Assembly (NCBI RefSeq): GCF_000009765.2
Contig: NC_003155.5
Location: 6,882,001 to 6,946,000 of the forward strand
Direction: 5' to 3'
Origin: Streptomyces avermitilis MA-4680 = NBRC 14893
GTDB taxonomy: Bacteria; Actinomycetota; Actinomycetes; Streptomycetales; Streptomycetaceae
Length of the DNA: 64,000 nt
Below are positions 7,512 through 15,465 of this stretch, piece by piece; position 1 is the first letter of the stretch; every line of letters starts with the position of its first letter. The position numbers and the translations under genes are program-made. Below the pieces are notes generated by a model. The model searched no databases and was not told the origin of the DNA. It saw only the letters and a program-made list of their open reading frames with translations.

Positions 7512-9487
7512 ACCAAGGAGAGGACGGCCTGCCCATGACGACCGTAGAAGGCGGGTACGCTGCCGCCGCCGAACAGCGGCTGCGGCTGGCCGAGATGTGC
7601 CGCCGGACGGAGAAGGCCGCCGAACAGATCGGCAACAACGGCGCCGTCCGGGATGTGACGGCGTTGCTCGAACGGATCGAGAACGAGGCCTTCCACGTGA
7701 TGGTGGTCGGCGACTTCAACCGTGGGAAATCCACCTTCGTCAACGCCCTCCTGGGAGACCGGGTGCTGCCGGTCAAGGCGGTTCCCGCCACCGCCGTTAT
7801 CACCGAGGTCAGGTTCGGCGAGTCGCCGGCCGCGCTGCTGTGGACAGCGGACGCGGCCGAGCCCGAGGCCGTCGACCCGGACCGGCTCATCGAACTCATC
7901 ACGGTGAACAACGCGTCGGCCGACGAGCGCAGCCCGTACGTCAAGGCCGAGGTGGTCTGGCCGCTGGAGCTGTGCCGCCACAACGTCGTACTGATCGACT
8001 CGCCCGGCCTCAACGCGTACGAGACCCATGACGACATCACCCTCACGCATCTCAGCAAGGCCGACGCGGTGATCTTCCTGCAGCACGCGATCGCCCCGAT
8101 GAGCATCAGCGAGTCCACGTTCCTGAAGAAGTACCTGAGCGCGCACGACCCGTTCTTCGTGTTCACCTACTTCGACGCCATCGACGATCACGAGCGCGAC
8201 GACGTCACGGCCTCCGCCCGGCGACGCGTCACCGATCTGCGGGGCGAGGACCGGGACCGGAGCCGGTTCTTCTTCGTCGACGGCAAGTCGGCGCTGCGCG
8301 CCCGGATGGCTGAGGACGACGAGGCGTTCCGCCGCACCGGCGTGGAGGCGGTGGAGAGGGAACTGGAACGGTACCTCGTGACCGAGCGGCACAAGGTCAA
8401 GCTGCTCGCCCCGGCCCGCTCCGTGCGCGGCGTCGCACGGGAACTGCGCCGCAACATCCCCTCCGAGCTCCAGATGCTCGAAGCGGAGAGCGGTGACCTG
8501 GAACGGAACTGGGCCGCCGCCCAGCAGCCCCTCAGGGAACTGGAGGCGCAGGCCCAGCAGATCACCCTGGACATCCGCAACGAGACCCGGGTGCTGCAGG
8601 ACCGGGTGGAGACCCTGCTCGGGGGCTTCCTCGCGGCCGTCGCCGACGAGGCGCCGCTGGTCGCACAGGACGTGGAGATCACCACCAAGCTCGGCCTGAA
8701 CCTCCTGAAAGCCAAAGTGCGTGCCCAGCAGGTGGCGGAGGAGATCGCCGGCGGCACGGCGAAGGCCATGGAGGAGAAGGTCGCCCTCTGGGTGGGCGAG
8801 TCGCTGAAACCCGTGATCGAGCAGGACCTGGAACGGCTCGCCGAGCGGATGAACGCCGAACTGACCTCTTTCGAGGCGGCCCTGGAGAAACTCCGGATCG
8901 ACCTGCACGGGGCGTCCGGGGCGGCCGACGCGGGAGAGGGCCGGGAGGACGAGCCGCTGACCAAGTTCCTGGCGGGCTTGGGCGGGTTCGTGCTCAGCGG
9001 GCCGGCGGGCGCCCTGGTCGGAGCGCGGTTCGGGGCGAAGGAGGCGCTGCGTACCTTCCTGCCCGCCTTCGCCATCGGCGCGGCCTGGGCGCTCACCCCG
9101 TTCGGGCTGCCCGTGCTGGTGGCGGCCCTGATCGGTCAGGGCTTGTTCCAAGGCAAGGGCGCCGGTGAGCGCGTGGAGAAGAAGATGCGGGAGGAGATCG
9201 GCCGCGCGATGGCCACCCAGTTGCGGTTGGCCGCACCGAAGGAGGCCCAGAAGGCCGCCCGGGCCTTCGCCGCGGACACCATGGAGCCCATGCAGCGGGA
9301 GATCACGCAGGGCATGTCCTTCCGGATCGAGGAACTCACCCGCAGTGTGGCCTCCGCCCGCCAGGTCCTGGACCAGGGCGAGGAGGCGGTCGAGCGGCGC
9401 CGCGGCGAACTGAACCGGCTGGACGGGCTCCTGGGCCGCGCCGACGACGAGATCGGTGACCTGGTCGCCGAGTTGACGAGGATGTGA
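7508..9487 (+). CDS. Dynamin-like GTPase 3
   Basis: A 659-residue dynamin-like protein: G1 GDFNRGKS (68-75), G3 DSPG (164-167), and TYFD (220-223) where TKxD would stand. Residues about 482-550 contain two long hydrophobic stretches (FLAGLGGFVLSGPAGALVGA and AFAIGAAWALTPFGLPVLVA), a likely membrane hairpin or paddle, flanked by coiled coil. The ATG at 7508 is chosen because GAGGAGGA stands just upstream and it overlaps the previous stop as ATGA. The open frame itself extends further upstream, but only in the shadow of the previous gene. Its stop overlaps the cyclase start, tying the GTPases to the signalling pair behind. Confidence 0.87.
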   Translation: MNQGEDGLPMTTVEGGYAAAAEQRLRLAEMCRRTEKAAEQIGNNGAVRDVTALLERIENEAFHVMVVGDFNRGKSTFVNALLGDRVLPVKAVPATAVITEVRFGESPAALLWTADAAEPEAVDPDRLIELITVNNASADERSPYVKAEVVWPLELCRHNVVLIDSPGLNAYETHDDITLTHLSKADAVIFLQHAIAPMSISESTFLKKYLSAHDPFFVFTYFDAIDDHERDDVTASARRRVTDLRGEDRDRSRFFFVDGKSALRARMAEDDEAFRRTGVEAVERELERYLVTERHKVKLLAPARSVRGVARELRRNIPSELQMLEAESGDLERNWAAAQQPLRELEAQAQQITLDIRNETRVLQDRVETLLGGFLAAVADEAPLVAQDVEITTKLGLNLLKAKVRAQQVAEEIAGGTAKAMEEKVALWVGESLKPVIEQDLERLAERMNAELTSFEAALEKLRIDLHGASGAADAGEGREDEPLTKFLAGLGGFVLSGPAGALVGARFGAKEALRTFLPAFAIGAAWALTPFGLPVLVAALIGQGLFQGKGAGERVEKKMREEIGRAMATQLRLAAPKEAQKAARAFAADTMEPMQREITQGMSFRIEELTRSVASARQVLDQGEEAVERRRGELNRLDGLLGRADDEIGDLVAELTRM

Positions 9488-10749
9488 TGGCCCGTTACCG
9501 CAGGCGGCTGTGCCTGGCCGTGGACCTGCGCCAGTACAGCCGTCACGGCTACCGCGCGCAGGAGGACGCGCAGTACCGGCTCCGGCTCGTGGTCGAGCAC
9601 GCGCTGCGCCGGGCCCGGGTGCTGCGCGTCCGTGCCCAGCAGCAGGTGCAGGGGGACGGCCAGTTGGTCGTCTTCCCGGCCGGGATCGACGCCGTACGTG
9701 TGGTCCCGGCGCTGATCCTCGGCCTGCGTGACGGCCTCTACCAGGCGAACCGCACGCCCGGTGCCTTCGGCCGGATGCGGATGCGGGCCGCTCTCGCGCT
9801 GGGGTCGGTCTCCCGGGCCGACCGCGGTTACCTGGGCGACTCCGTGGTGCTGGTCAACCGGCTCGTCGACGCGGACGGACTGCGCGACGCCCTCGAAAAC
9901 GAAGACGGCAGCGACTTGGCGCTGGCCGTGCCGGACGAGATGTACCGGGACGTGATCCTGCCCGACGGGCGCGGTCTGGCCGCCGGGTTCCACCGGATCG
10001 ACGTGGCCGTCGTGAAGAAGGACTTCGGCTGCGGTGCCTGGCTGCATGTGCCGCCCTCGGCTCCCGTCCGGGATTCCCGGCCGGAGCCGGTGATCTGGGG
10101 ACATTCGCCTGGCCGTACGGCGATGCGTGAGTTCGTCGTACCGGCGCTGGGTGCCGCTCACGTGGCGGCCGCGGTGGTTTCGCACGGTCAGACGCTGCGG
10201 GAGTGGGCGCTGACCGGCCCTGACACCGGTGTCTCGTACGGGGGCGGGGGCGGGGACTTCGACGGCCCGGACGAGGCGGATCCGCGCGACGCCGATCGCA
10301 CCGACGGCCACTACCCGGGGCGGCAGCGGCACCAGCCGGGCGACCACCACGGGAGCGGTCATCACGCGAGCGGTCATCACGCGAGCGGTCATCACGCGAG
10401 CGGTCCCCCTGGAGCCCCCCGGCTCCCGGGCCCGCATCATGCTGCCGCGCATCACGGGGACCCGTACCACTCCGATCCCCATCACACCGGTCCGCACTAT
10501 CAGGACGCGCATCACGCCGACCCGCATCACCCGGACCTGGGTCACGCTGACCCGCACTATCAGGACGCGCATCACGCCGACCCGTACCACCCGGACCTGC
10601 ATCACGCCGACCCGTACCACCCGGACCTGGATCACGCCGACCCGTACCACCCGGACCCGTACCACCCCGATCCGGGCCACCACGATCTCCATCACGACGA
10701 TCCGGGACACCACGACCCCGGCCACCACTTCCATCACGGTGGCCACTGA
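9484..10749 (+). CDS. Class III nucleotidyl-cyclase-like protein with His-rich tail
   Basis: The first 165 residues look like a minimal class III nucleotidyl cyclase. A first-strand Asp (LCLAVDLRQYS, Asp13 from the ATG at 9487) and GDG (56-58) supply the two metal-binding acids. RMRMRAALALGSV and GDSVVLVNRLVDA follow, matching the R/G and GxxVNxAaRL blocks of the family. A linker leads to a tail of about 145 residues with roughly 44 histidines in GHHASG and HADPYHPDL-type repeats, very likely metal-binding or strongly charged. Paired with the PycTM-like gene behind it, it most resembles a Pycsar pyrimidine cyclase; the nucleotide made cannot be read from motifs. The start may be GTG 9484 or ATG 9487; both overlap the upstream stop. 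Confidence 0.72.
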   Translation: MMARYRRRLCLAVDLRQYSRHGYRAQEDAQYRLRLVVEHALRRARVLRVRAQQQVQGDGQLVVFPAGIDAVRVVPALILGLRDGLYQANRTPGAFGRMRMRAALALGSVSRADRGYLGDSVVLVNRLVDADGLRDALENEDGSDLALAVPDEMYRDVILPDGRGLAAGFHRIDVAVVKKDFGCGAWLHVPPSAPVRDSRPEPVIWGHSPGRTAMREFVVPALGAAHVAAAVVSHGQTLREWALTGPDTGVSYGGGGGDFDGPDEADPRDADRTDGHYPGRQRHQPGDHHGSGHHASGHHASGHHASGPPGAPRLPGPHHAAAHHGDPYHSDPHHTGPHYQDAHHADPHHPDLGHADPHYQDAHHADPYHPDLHHADPYHPDLDHADPYHPDPYHPDPGHHDLHHDDPGHHDPGHHFHHGGH

Positions 10750-11244
10750 GTGATGGCCGAACACGACCCGGCTGCCCGGGAGTTGGCGGCGGCGGTTGCC
10801 GCGATGGCGTCGTTCCAGCAGGTCACGCAGCAGGCGGATGCCAAGGCGGGGACCCTGGTCACGGTGCATGTGGGGCTCGCGGCAGTGGTGTCCGCGCAGA
10901 TCGGGTCGGTCGGCGCTCCGGCACCGACCGACCTGCCGGCCGTACTGTTCTGGCTGGCGTCCCTCGCCTACGTGGTCACCTTCACCGTGTCGGGATACCT
11001 GCTCGTGCAGGTGATCCGGCCACGTACGGGGCGGCACTCGGAGCCGAACAGGTTCTCCCTGGACGCGGCGGACCACGCGGGGGCCGACAACGGTCGGCTG
11101 GCGGCCCAGGCATGGGCGACCGCGCACGCCATCGCGAGGATCGCCGCGCTGAAGAACGTCTACACCAGCCGCGCTCTCGCCTGGGTGGGCGCGATGGTTG
11201 TCGCGGCGACCCTGTGGCTGGTGCTCGCGGGGACGATCCGTTGA
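10750..11244 (+). CDS. PycTM-like (DUF5706) membrane effector
   Basis: A 164-residue protein with three predicted membrane helices (about 40-58, 66-92 and 140-162). It has the QQADAKAG segment just before the first helix that typifies the DUF5706/Pycsar effector family. In Pycsar systems such proteins bind cCMP or cUMP and damage the inner membrane when a partner cyclase fires during phage infection. Here the start (GTG 10750 or ATG 10753) directly follows the cyclase stop, giving the expected cyclase-effector pair. Its last 85 nt overlap the 3' end of the convergent Crp-type gene. The function is inferred from family and neighbour. Confidence 0.72.
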   Translation: MMAEHDPAARELAAAVAAMASFQQVTQQADAKAGTLVTVHVGLAAVVSAQIGSVGAPAPTDLPAVLFWLASLAYVVTFTVSGYLLVQVIRPRTGRHSEPNRFSLDAADHAGADNGRLAAQAWATAHAIARIAALKNVYTSRALAWVGAMVVAATLWLVLAGTIR

Positions 11245-11969
11245 GCGGCGTCCCCGTCGGCGGCGATCGTGAGTTCTGGGAGGTCCCTGACCAGGACCCG
11301 GCGGTAGCCGGTCTCGACGACGCCCCGCTCGCGCAGGGAACGCAGTACCCGGTGCACACTCGGTTCGGAGGCGCCGACCAGCTCCGCCAACTCGGGCTGG
11401 GTCAGCGAAACCCCGATCGAGACCCCGGTCGCGCAGGGACGCCCGTACGCCCGGGCCAACTCCAGCAGGACCCGGGCCACCCGTGTCCCCACCGGGCAGC
11501 TGCCGAAGTCCTGCCGTCGCCGTGTCGCCCAGCGCAGCTTCCCGGCCACCGCGCACATCACGGCCTGCGCCGACTCCTCGTACGCCGCGAGGAAATCCAG
11601 GAACTGCTGCCGGCCTATCAGCTTCGCGCTGCCCCTGCCGGCGGCCACGACCGTGGCGACCCGGGGCTGGGCGTCGAAACAGGCCAGCTCGCCGACGAGG
11701 TCACCACCTGCCCGGACCGCCAACAGCGCCTCGCGATCGTCCGGCGTCCTGGCCAGCACCTTGTACCAGCCGCTCAGCAGGAGGAACACATAGGAACCGT
11801 ACTCGCCCTCCCGTAGCAGCCGTTCGCCCCGCTCGAAGCGCACCCGCCGCCCGAGCCGGATCATCTGCTCGCGCGGTTCCTCGGAGAGTCCGCCGAGAAG
11901 ACTCGCCGCCGGCCAGTGACCGTGCCCCGGCCGTTGAGCGGATCCGCCGCCCCCCATAGGTAACGCCAT
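11160..11969 (-). CDS. Crp/Fnr-family regulator with cyclic-nucleotide-type pocket
   Basis: A 269-residue Crp/Fnr protein. The N-terminal cNMP-binding fold contains VGELACFDAQPRVATVVA, which fits the phosphate-binding cassette (GELA, then PR-x-AT). The C-terminal winged helix-turn-helix contains LTQPELAELVGASEPSVHRVLRSL. The start is taken at ATG 11969 (MALPMGGGG), with a weak GAAGGG before it; the frame is open further upstream but that part looks non-coding. It converges on the PycTM-like gene and overlaps it by 85 nt. An intact cNMP pocket next to a cyclase suggests it may sense the same messenger, though many Streptomyces Crp-type regulators are unlinked to cyclases. Confidence 0.82.
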   Translation of the reverse strand: MALPMGGGGSAQRPGHGHWPAASLLGGLSEEPREQMIRLGRRVRFERGERLLREGEYGSYVFLLLSGWYKVLARTPDDREALLAVRAGGDLVGELACFDAQPRVATVVAAGRGSAKLIGRQQFLDFLAAYEESAQAVMCAVAGKLRWATRRRQDFGSCPVGTRVARVLLELARAYGRPCATGVSIGVSLTQPELAELVGASEPSVHRVLRSLRERGVVETGYRRVLVRDLPELTIAADGDAAQRIVPASTSHRVAATTIAPTQARARLV

Positions 11970-12373
11970 GTACGGACCCTTCGAATTGCTGTTCGTTTTT
12001 GGTGGAGATGCCTCCTGCTGGCCCATTATGTGCGGACCGGATGGTTTCGGCCATGAGAATCCCCGTTTTGCTGTCGCTCTGGTGCGGCCCGCGCCCCCAC
12101 CGGCGGGACGGTGCCCGGTGGCGGCGCGGGTGGCTTCGCGGACGCTCAAGACATGGGGCAGGCCCCGGCCGGGGTCCCCTCCAGCCGGGGCCGCCTCGGC
12201 CGGGGGCGAGATCAGCGCCCAGGCGCTGTGGCTGTGTTCACTCGAAGACGTCCCGCGTCGAGAACGCCGCGCGCCTCCCACCCCGACGGCGTCCGTCGGT
12301 GGCGCGGGGCGTGCGGCGTCAGGATGCCGATCACCTGGTGCCGGCAGCCGTGCGGTTCGGTGCCGACTCCAAG
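11970..12373. other. Non-coding spacer between Crp and LacI genes
   Basis: Upstream region of the Crp-type gene and downstream region of lacI. I see no gene. A perfect 12-bp palindrome CCCCGGCCGGGG lies at 12163-12174, within a run of GC-rich inverted segments (about 12150-12215) that could end transcription leaving lacI. Confidence 0.5.
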
Positions 12374-13405
12374 TCACGCTTCCTGTAACGCGGGGACGGG
12401 GAGTTCGCCCGAGCCTCGGACGATCAGGTGGGTGGGGACGGTGATGGTGCGGGCTCGGGAGCGGTCCCCGTCCAGGCGGGTCAGCGCGGTGGTCGCTGCC
12501 GTTCTGCCGATTTCTTCCGCGTCCTGGGCGACGACGGTCAGGGCCGGCTCGAGTGCCTCGGCGAGTGCCACGTCGTCGAAGGCGACTACGGCGACGTCCT
12601 TGCGCTTGCTGCGGGCCAGTTCGGCGACTATGCCCAGCGCCATGATGTTGTTGCCGGCGAACAGGGCGGTGGGGGGATCGGCCAGGCCGAGGAGTTGGGC
12701 GGTCGCGGTCTCGGCGCCCCGCTGGTCGTGGGCGTTGGTGACGAGCGAGCGGTCGTAGGGGATGTCGGCTTCCTGTAGTGCCGAGCGGTAACCGGCCTGA
12801 CGCTCGCGACGGGTGTACAGCTTCGGGGGCAGGTCGCCGACGAAGCCGATGCGCCGGTGTCCGTGGGCGATGAGGTGGGTGACGCCGTCGTGGGCGCCGG
12901 CACGGTTGGAGCTGACGATGCTGTCCGTGGCGAGGCCGACTCCGGGTCGGTCGAGGAAGATCACGGGTAGTCCCGCCGTGCGATGGGACTTGAGGTGGGA
13001 GTGGTCGGCGCCGACGGACGGAACGACGATCAGGATGCTGACGCGGCGGGCGAGGAACTTGTCGGTCAGGGCACGTTCGCGCTCGGAGTCGTCCGCGGAG
13101 GAGCCCATGAGCAGGGTCAGTCCGCGTTCGCGGACGGTGTCCTCGATGGCACGGGCCACAGCTCCGAAGAAGGGGTTGGCGAGGTCGGGAATGACCAGGC
13201 CGATGGTGGTGTCCGGGCCGCCGACGCGGATGTTGCGGGCCATGAGGTTCGGCTGGAAGCCGAGCTTGGCCACTGCGGCGAGTACCTGTTCCCTGGTCTG
13301 CGCGGAGGCGGGTCCGTCCTCGTTGAGGACGCGTGAGACCGTCTTGGCGCTGACGCCGACTTCTCGGGCGACGTCGGCCAGGGTAGGGCGGCGGTTCGCT
13401 GCCAT
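12374..13405 (-). CDS. LacI-family repressor of the sugar ABC operon
   Basis: A 343-residue LacI/GalR regulator. The N-terminal helix-turn-helix reads TLADVAREVGVSAKTVSRVL with the hinge helix following; residues about 60-340 form the periplasmic-binding-protein-like sugar sensor, with blocks such as IGLVIPDLANPFF and FAGNNIMALG. It lies last in the frcBCA-like operon, separated from the ATPase gene by a strong hairpin. The natural target is the pair of TGTCAtcgtTGACA operators upstream of the binding-protein gene, with sugar as inducer. The ligand is unknown; fructose or ribose is suggested by the neighbours. Confidence 0.93.
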   Translation of the reverse strand: MAANRRPTLADVAREVGVSAKTVSRVLNEDGPASAQTREQVLAAVAKLGFQPNLMARNIRVGGPDTTIGLVIPDLANPFFGAVARAIEDTVRERGLTLLMGSSADDSERERALTDKFLARRVSILIVVPSVGADHSHLKSHRTAGLPVIFLDRPGVGLATDSIVSSNRAGAHDGVTHLIAHGHRRIGFVGDLPPKLYTRRERQAGYRSALQEADIPYDRSLVTNAHDQRGAETATAQLLGLADPPTALFAGNNIMALGIVAELARSKRKDVAVVAFDDVALAEALEPALTVVAQDAEEIGRTAATTALTRLDGDRSRARTITVPTHLIVRGSGELPVPALQEA

Positions 13406-13426
13406 GGAGGAAACCGTCTCCTGAGG

Positions 13427-13469
13427 GCTCTCGATTCCGGCCGCGGCCTCGGCCGGAAACTGCGAGAGC
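13427..13469 (-). terminator. Strong hairpin between ATPase and lacI genes
   Basis: An outer 7-bp stem (GCTCTCG at 13427-13433, CGAGAGC at 13463-13469) encloses a 9-bp stem (TTCCGGCCG at 13435-13443, CGGCCGGAA at 13450-13458) with a 6-nt loop. It follows the transporter genes and precedes lacI on the same strand. It could be a partial terminator or an RNA-stability element that lowers lacI expression relative to the transporter. Confidence 0.55.
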
Positions 13470-13481
13470 TGGGTTGTGCTG

Positions 13482-14318
13482 TCAGGTGGCCTGTACTCCG
13501 GCGGCCTTGGCGGCCTCCGAATCCGCTACGACAGTATCTCCGGCCTCGTCGATGCTGAGCGCGCCGGTCATGATGGCGACGACCTCGGCCATGGAGTAAT
13601 CGGAGGGCTTGATCAGGGCGGCACGCCGGCCCAGCCGGTGGACGTGGATCCGGTCGGCGATCTCGAAGACGTGGGGCATGTTGTGGCTGATCAGAACGAC
13701 CGGCATGCCCTTGTCGCGGACTCGGCGGATGAGGTCCAGGACCTGGCCCGACTCCTTGACGCCGAGAGCGGCGGTGGGTTCGTCCATGACGACGACGCTG
13801 CGGGCCCAGGCGACGGAACGGGCGACCGCGACGGCCTGCCGCTGTCCGCCGGAGAGCGTCTCGACCGACTGCGTCAGCGAGCGCAGGCCGATCTTCAGGT
13901 CGGCCATGTGCTCGGCGGCCTCCTGGCGCATGCGCTTCTTGTCCAGCATGCGGAAGACACTGCCGAGAACGCCGGGTCGGCGCAGCTCGCGCCCGAGGAA
14001 CATGTTCGAGGCGATGTCCATGGAGGCGGCCACGGCGAGGTCCTGATAGACCGTCTCGATGCCGTGGGCGCGGGCGCTCTGCGGACCGGAGAAGGTGATG
14101 GGCTCGCCGCCCAGCCGTATCTCGCCCGCGTCGGGGACCACCGCGCCGGTGAGCGCCTTGATCAGGCTGGTCTTGCCGGCACCGTTGTCGCCGATGACGG
14201 CGAGGACCTCGCCGGGCAGCAGATCGAAGTCGGCGCCGTCGATGGCGGTGACCTGGCCGTACCGCTTGACCAGGCCGCGGGCCTGCAGCACGGGCGTGGG
14301 GGAGGAGGTGGCGGTCAT
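13482..14318 (-). CDS. Sugar ABC transporter ATPase (FrcA-like, single domain)
   Basis: A 278-residue ABC ATPase. Walker A is GDNGAGKT (43-50), the signature is LSGGQRQ, Walker B VVVMDEP. RbsA-type ATPases carry two ABC domains in about 500 residues; this one has a single domain, as in the fructose importer FrcA. The ATG at 14318 overlaps the permease stop by 4 nt, so the two are coupled. It energises import by the permease and lipoprotein encoded upstream. Confidence 0.92.
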   Translation of the reverse strand: MTATSSPTPVLQARGLVKRYGQVTAIDGADFDLLPGEVLAVIGDNGAGKTSLIKALTGAVVPDAGEIRLGGEPITFSGPQSARAHGIETVYQDLAVAASMDIASNMFLGRELRRPGVLGSVFRMLDKKRMRQEAAEHMADLKIGLRSLTQSVETLSGGQRQAVAVARSVAWARSVVVMDEPTAALGVKESGQVLDLIRRVRDKGMPVVLISHNMPHVFEIADRIHVHRLGRRAALIKPSDYSMAEVVAIMTGALSIDEAGDTVVADSEAAKAAGVQAT

Positions 14319-15310
14319 CGGGCCTTCTTCCGGGAGAGCTGGTCGACGGTCACCGCGAGGATCACCAGGACTCCGGTGATCAGGGTCTGGTAGATGGAGG
14401 CGACGCCCATCAGCTGGAGGCCGTTGCGGAACACGCCGACGATGAGGACGCCGATGAAGGTGCCCAGGACCGATCCGCGTCCGCCGAAGAGGCTGGTGCC
14501 GCCGAGGACCACGGCGGTGATGCTGTCGAGGTTGTCGGTCTGTCCGGCCTGCGGGTCGCCGACTCCGGTGCGGGAGATGAGCAGCAGGGCGGCGATGCCG
14601 TACAGCAGGCCGGCCACGGTGTAGATGCCGATGGTCAGGCGGGAGGTGCGGATGCCGTTCAGCCGGGCGGCCTCGGCGCTGTTGCCCAGGGCGTAGACGT
14701 GCCGGCCCCAGCCGGTGCTGCTCAGCGCGTAGGCGAGGAGGAGGAACAGGGCGATGGTGACCAGGGAGCCGTAGGTGATGTCGGTGTGGCCGAGCGGGAA
14801 GGTCTGCCCGAGAGCCGTCAGCGGGCCGGGCAGGTTGGTGACCGTCTGCTCCTCGGAGTAGATGTGGGTCAGTGCGAACGCCACGTTGAGCATGCCGAGG
14901 GTGACGATGAACGGCGGCAGCGGGATCTTCTGCACCAGCAGCCCGTTGAGCAGGCCGAAGCCGCCGCAGACGACCAGGCCCAGAGCGATCGCGACAAGCG
15001 GTGGGACGGAGCCCTCGGCCGCCATCTTGGCGATCACGATGCTGCCGAAGGCCATCACCGCCCCGCACGACAGGTCGATGCCCGCGGTGAGGATGATCAG
15101 GGTCTGTCCGATGGCGAGGGTGCCGACGACCATGACCTGCTGCACGATCAGCGAGAAGTTGCCGCCGGTGAGGAACTGGTCGGTCGAGAGGGAGAAGAAG
15201 GCGCAGGCCAGGAGAAGGGCGGCCAGCGGGCCGGTGGTCGGCGCCGTGAGCAGTCTGCGGGCCGTGGTCGGTGCTTTGAGCTCGGCGTACGGCGAGGTCG
15301 TGGCTGTCAT
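14315..15310 (-). CDS. Sugar ABC transporter permease (RbsC/FrcC-like)
   Basis: A 331-residue polytopic membrane protein of the carbohydrate uptake transporter-2 permease family, with about ten hydrophobic helices. Family blocks seen include ILTAGIDLSCGAVMAF, LGNSAEAARLNGI and VVLGGTSLFGGRGSVLGTF. It forms the membrane channel of the importer as a homodimer. It lies between the binding-protein and ATPase genes and overlaps the latter by 4 nt. Confidence 0.93.
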   Translation of the reverse strand: MTATTSPYAELKAPTTARRLLTAPTTGPLAALLLACAFFSLSTDQFLTGGNFSLIVQQVMVVGTLAIGQTLIILTAGIDLSCGAVMAFGSIVIAKMAAEGSVPPLVAIALGLVVCGGFGLLNGLLVQKIPLPPFIVTLGMLNVAFALTHIYSEEQTVTNLPGPLTALGQTFPLGHTDITYGSLVTIALFLLLAYALSSTGWGRHVYALGNSAEAARLNGIRTSRLTIGIYTVAGLLYGIAALLLISRTGVGDPQAGQTDNLDSITAVVLGGTSLFGGRGSVLGTFIGVLIVGVFRNGLQLMGVASIYQTLITGVLVILAVTVDQLSRKKAR

Positions 15311-15465
15311 GCGAAGTCCTTGTCGGAAGACAGATGGTCCTTGTCGGAGGACGAGGGCTCAAGGCCCCGCCGCCGGGACAAGGGGGCGGTCGTCCCTGGT
15401 CGGGGAGCGGGCCGACCGCCCCGCTGAGGGGAGGGGCGGTGTCGCGTACGGGCCTAGGGGGCGGC

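Noticed and set aside
3708..9487. Assignment of the dynamins to sporulation DynA/DynB
   Set aside because: Those come as a pair with other neighbours as far as I know; three genes followed by a cyclase and effector make a separate role more likely, though shared ancestry remains possible.
11970..12377. N-terminal extension of the Crp regulator to 12377
   Set aside because: The extra 136 residues are low-complexity and the family begins near MALPMGGGG; the region looks like promoter DNA.
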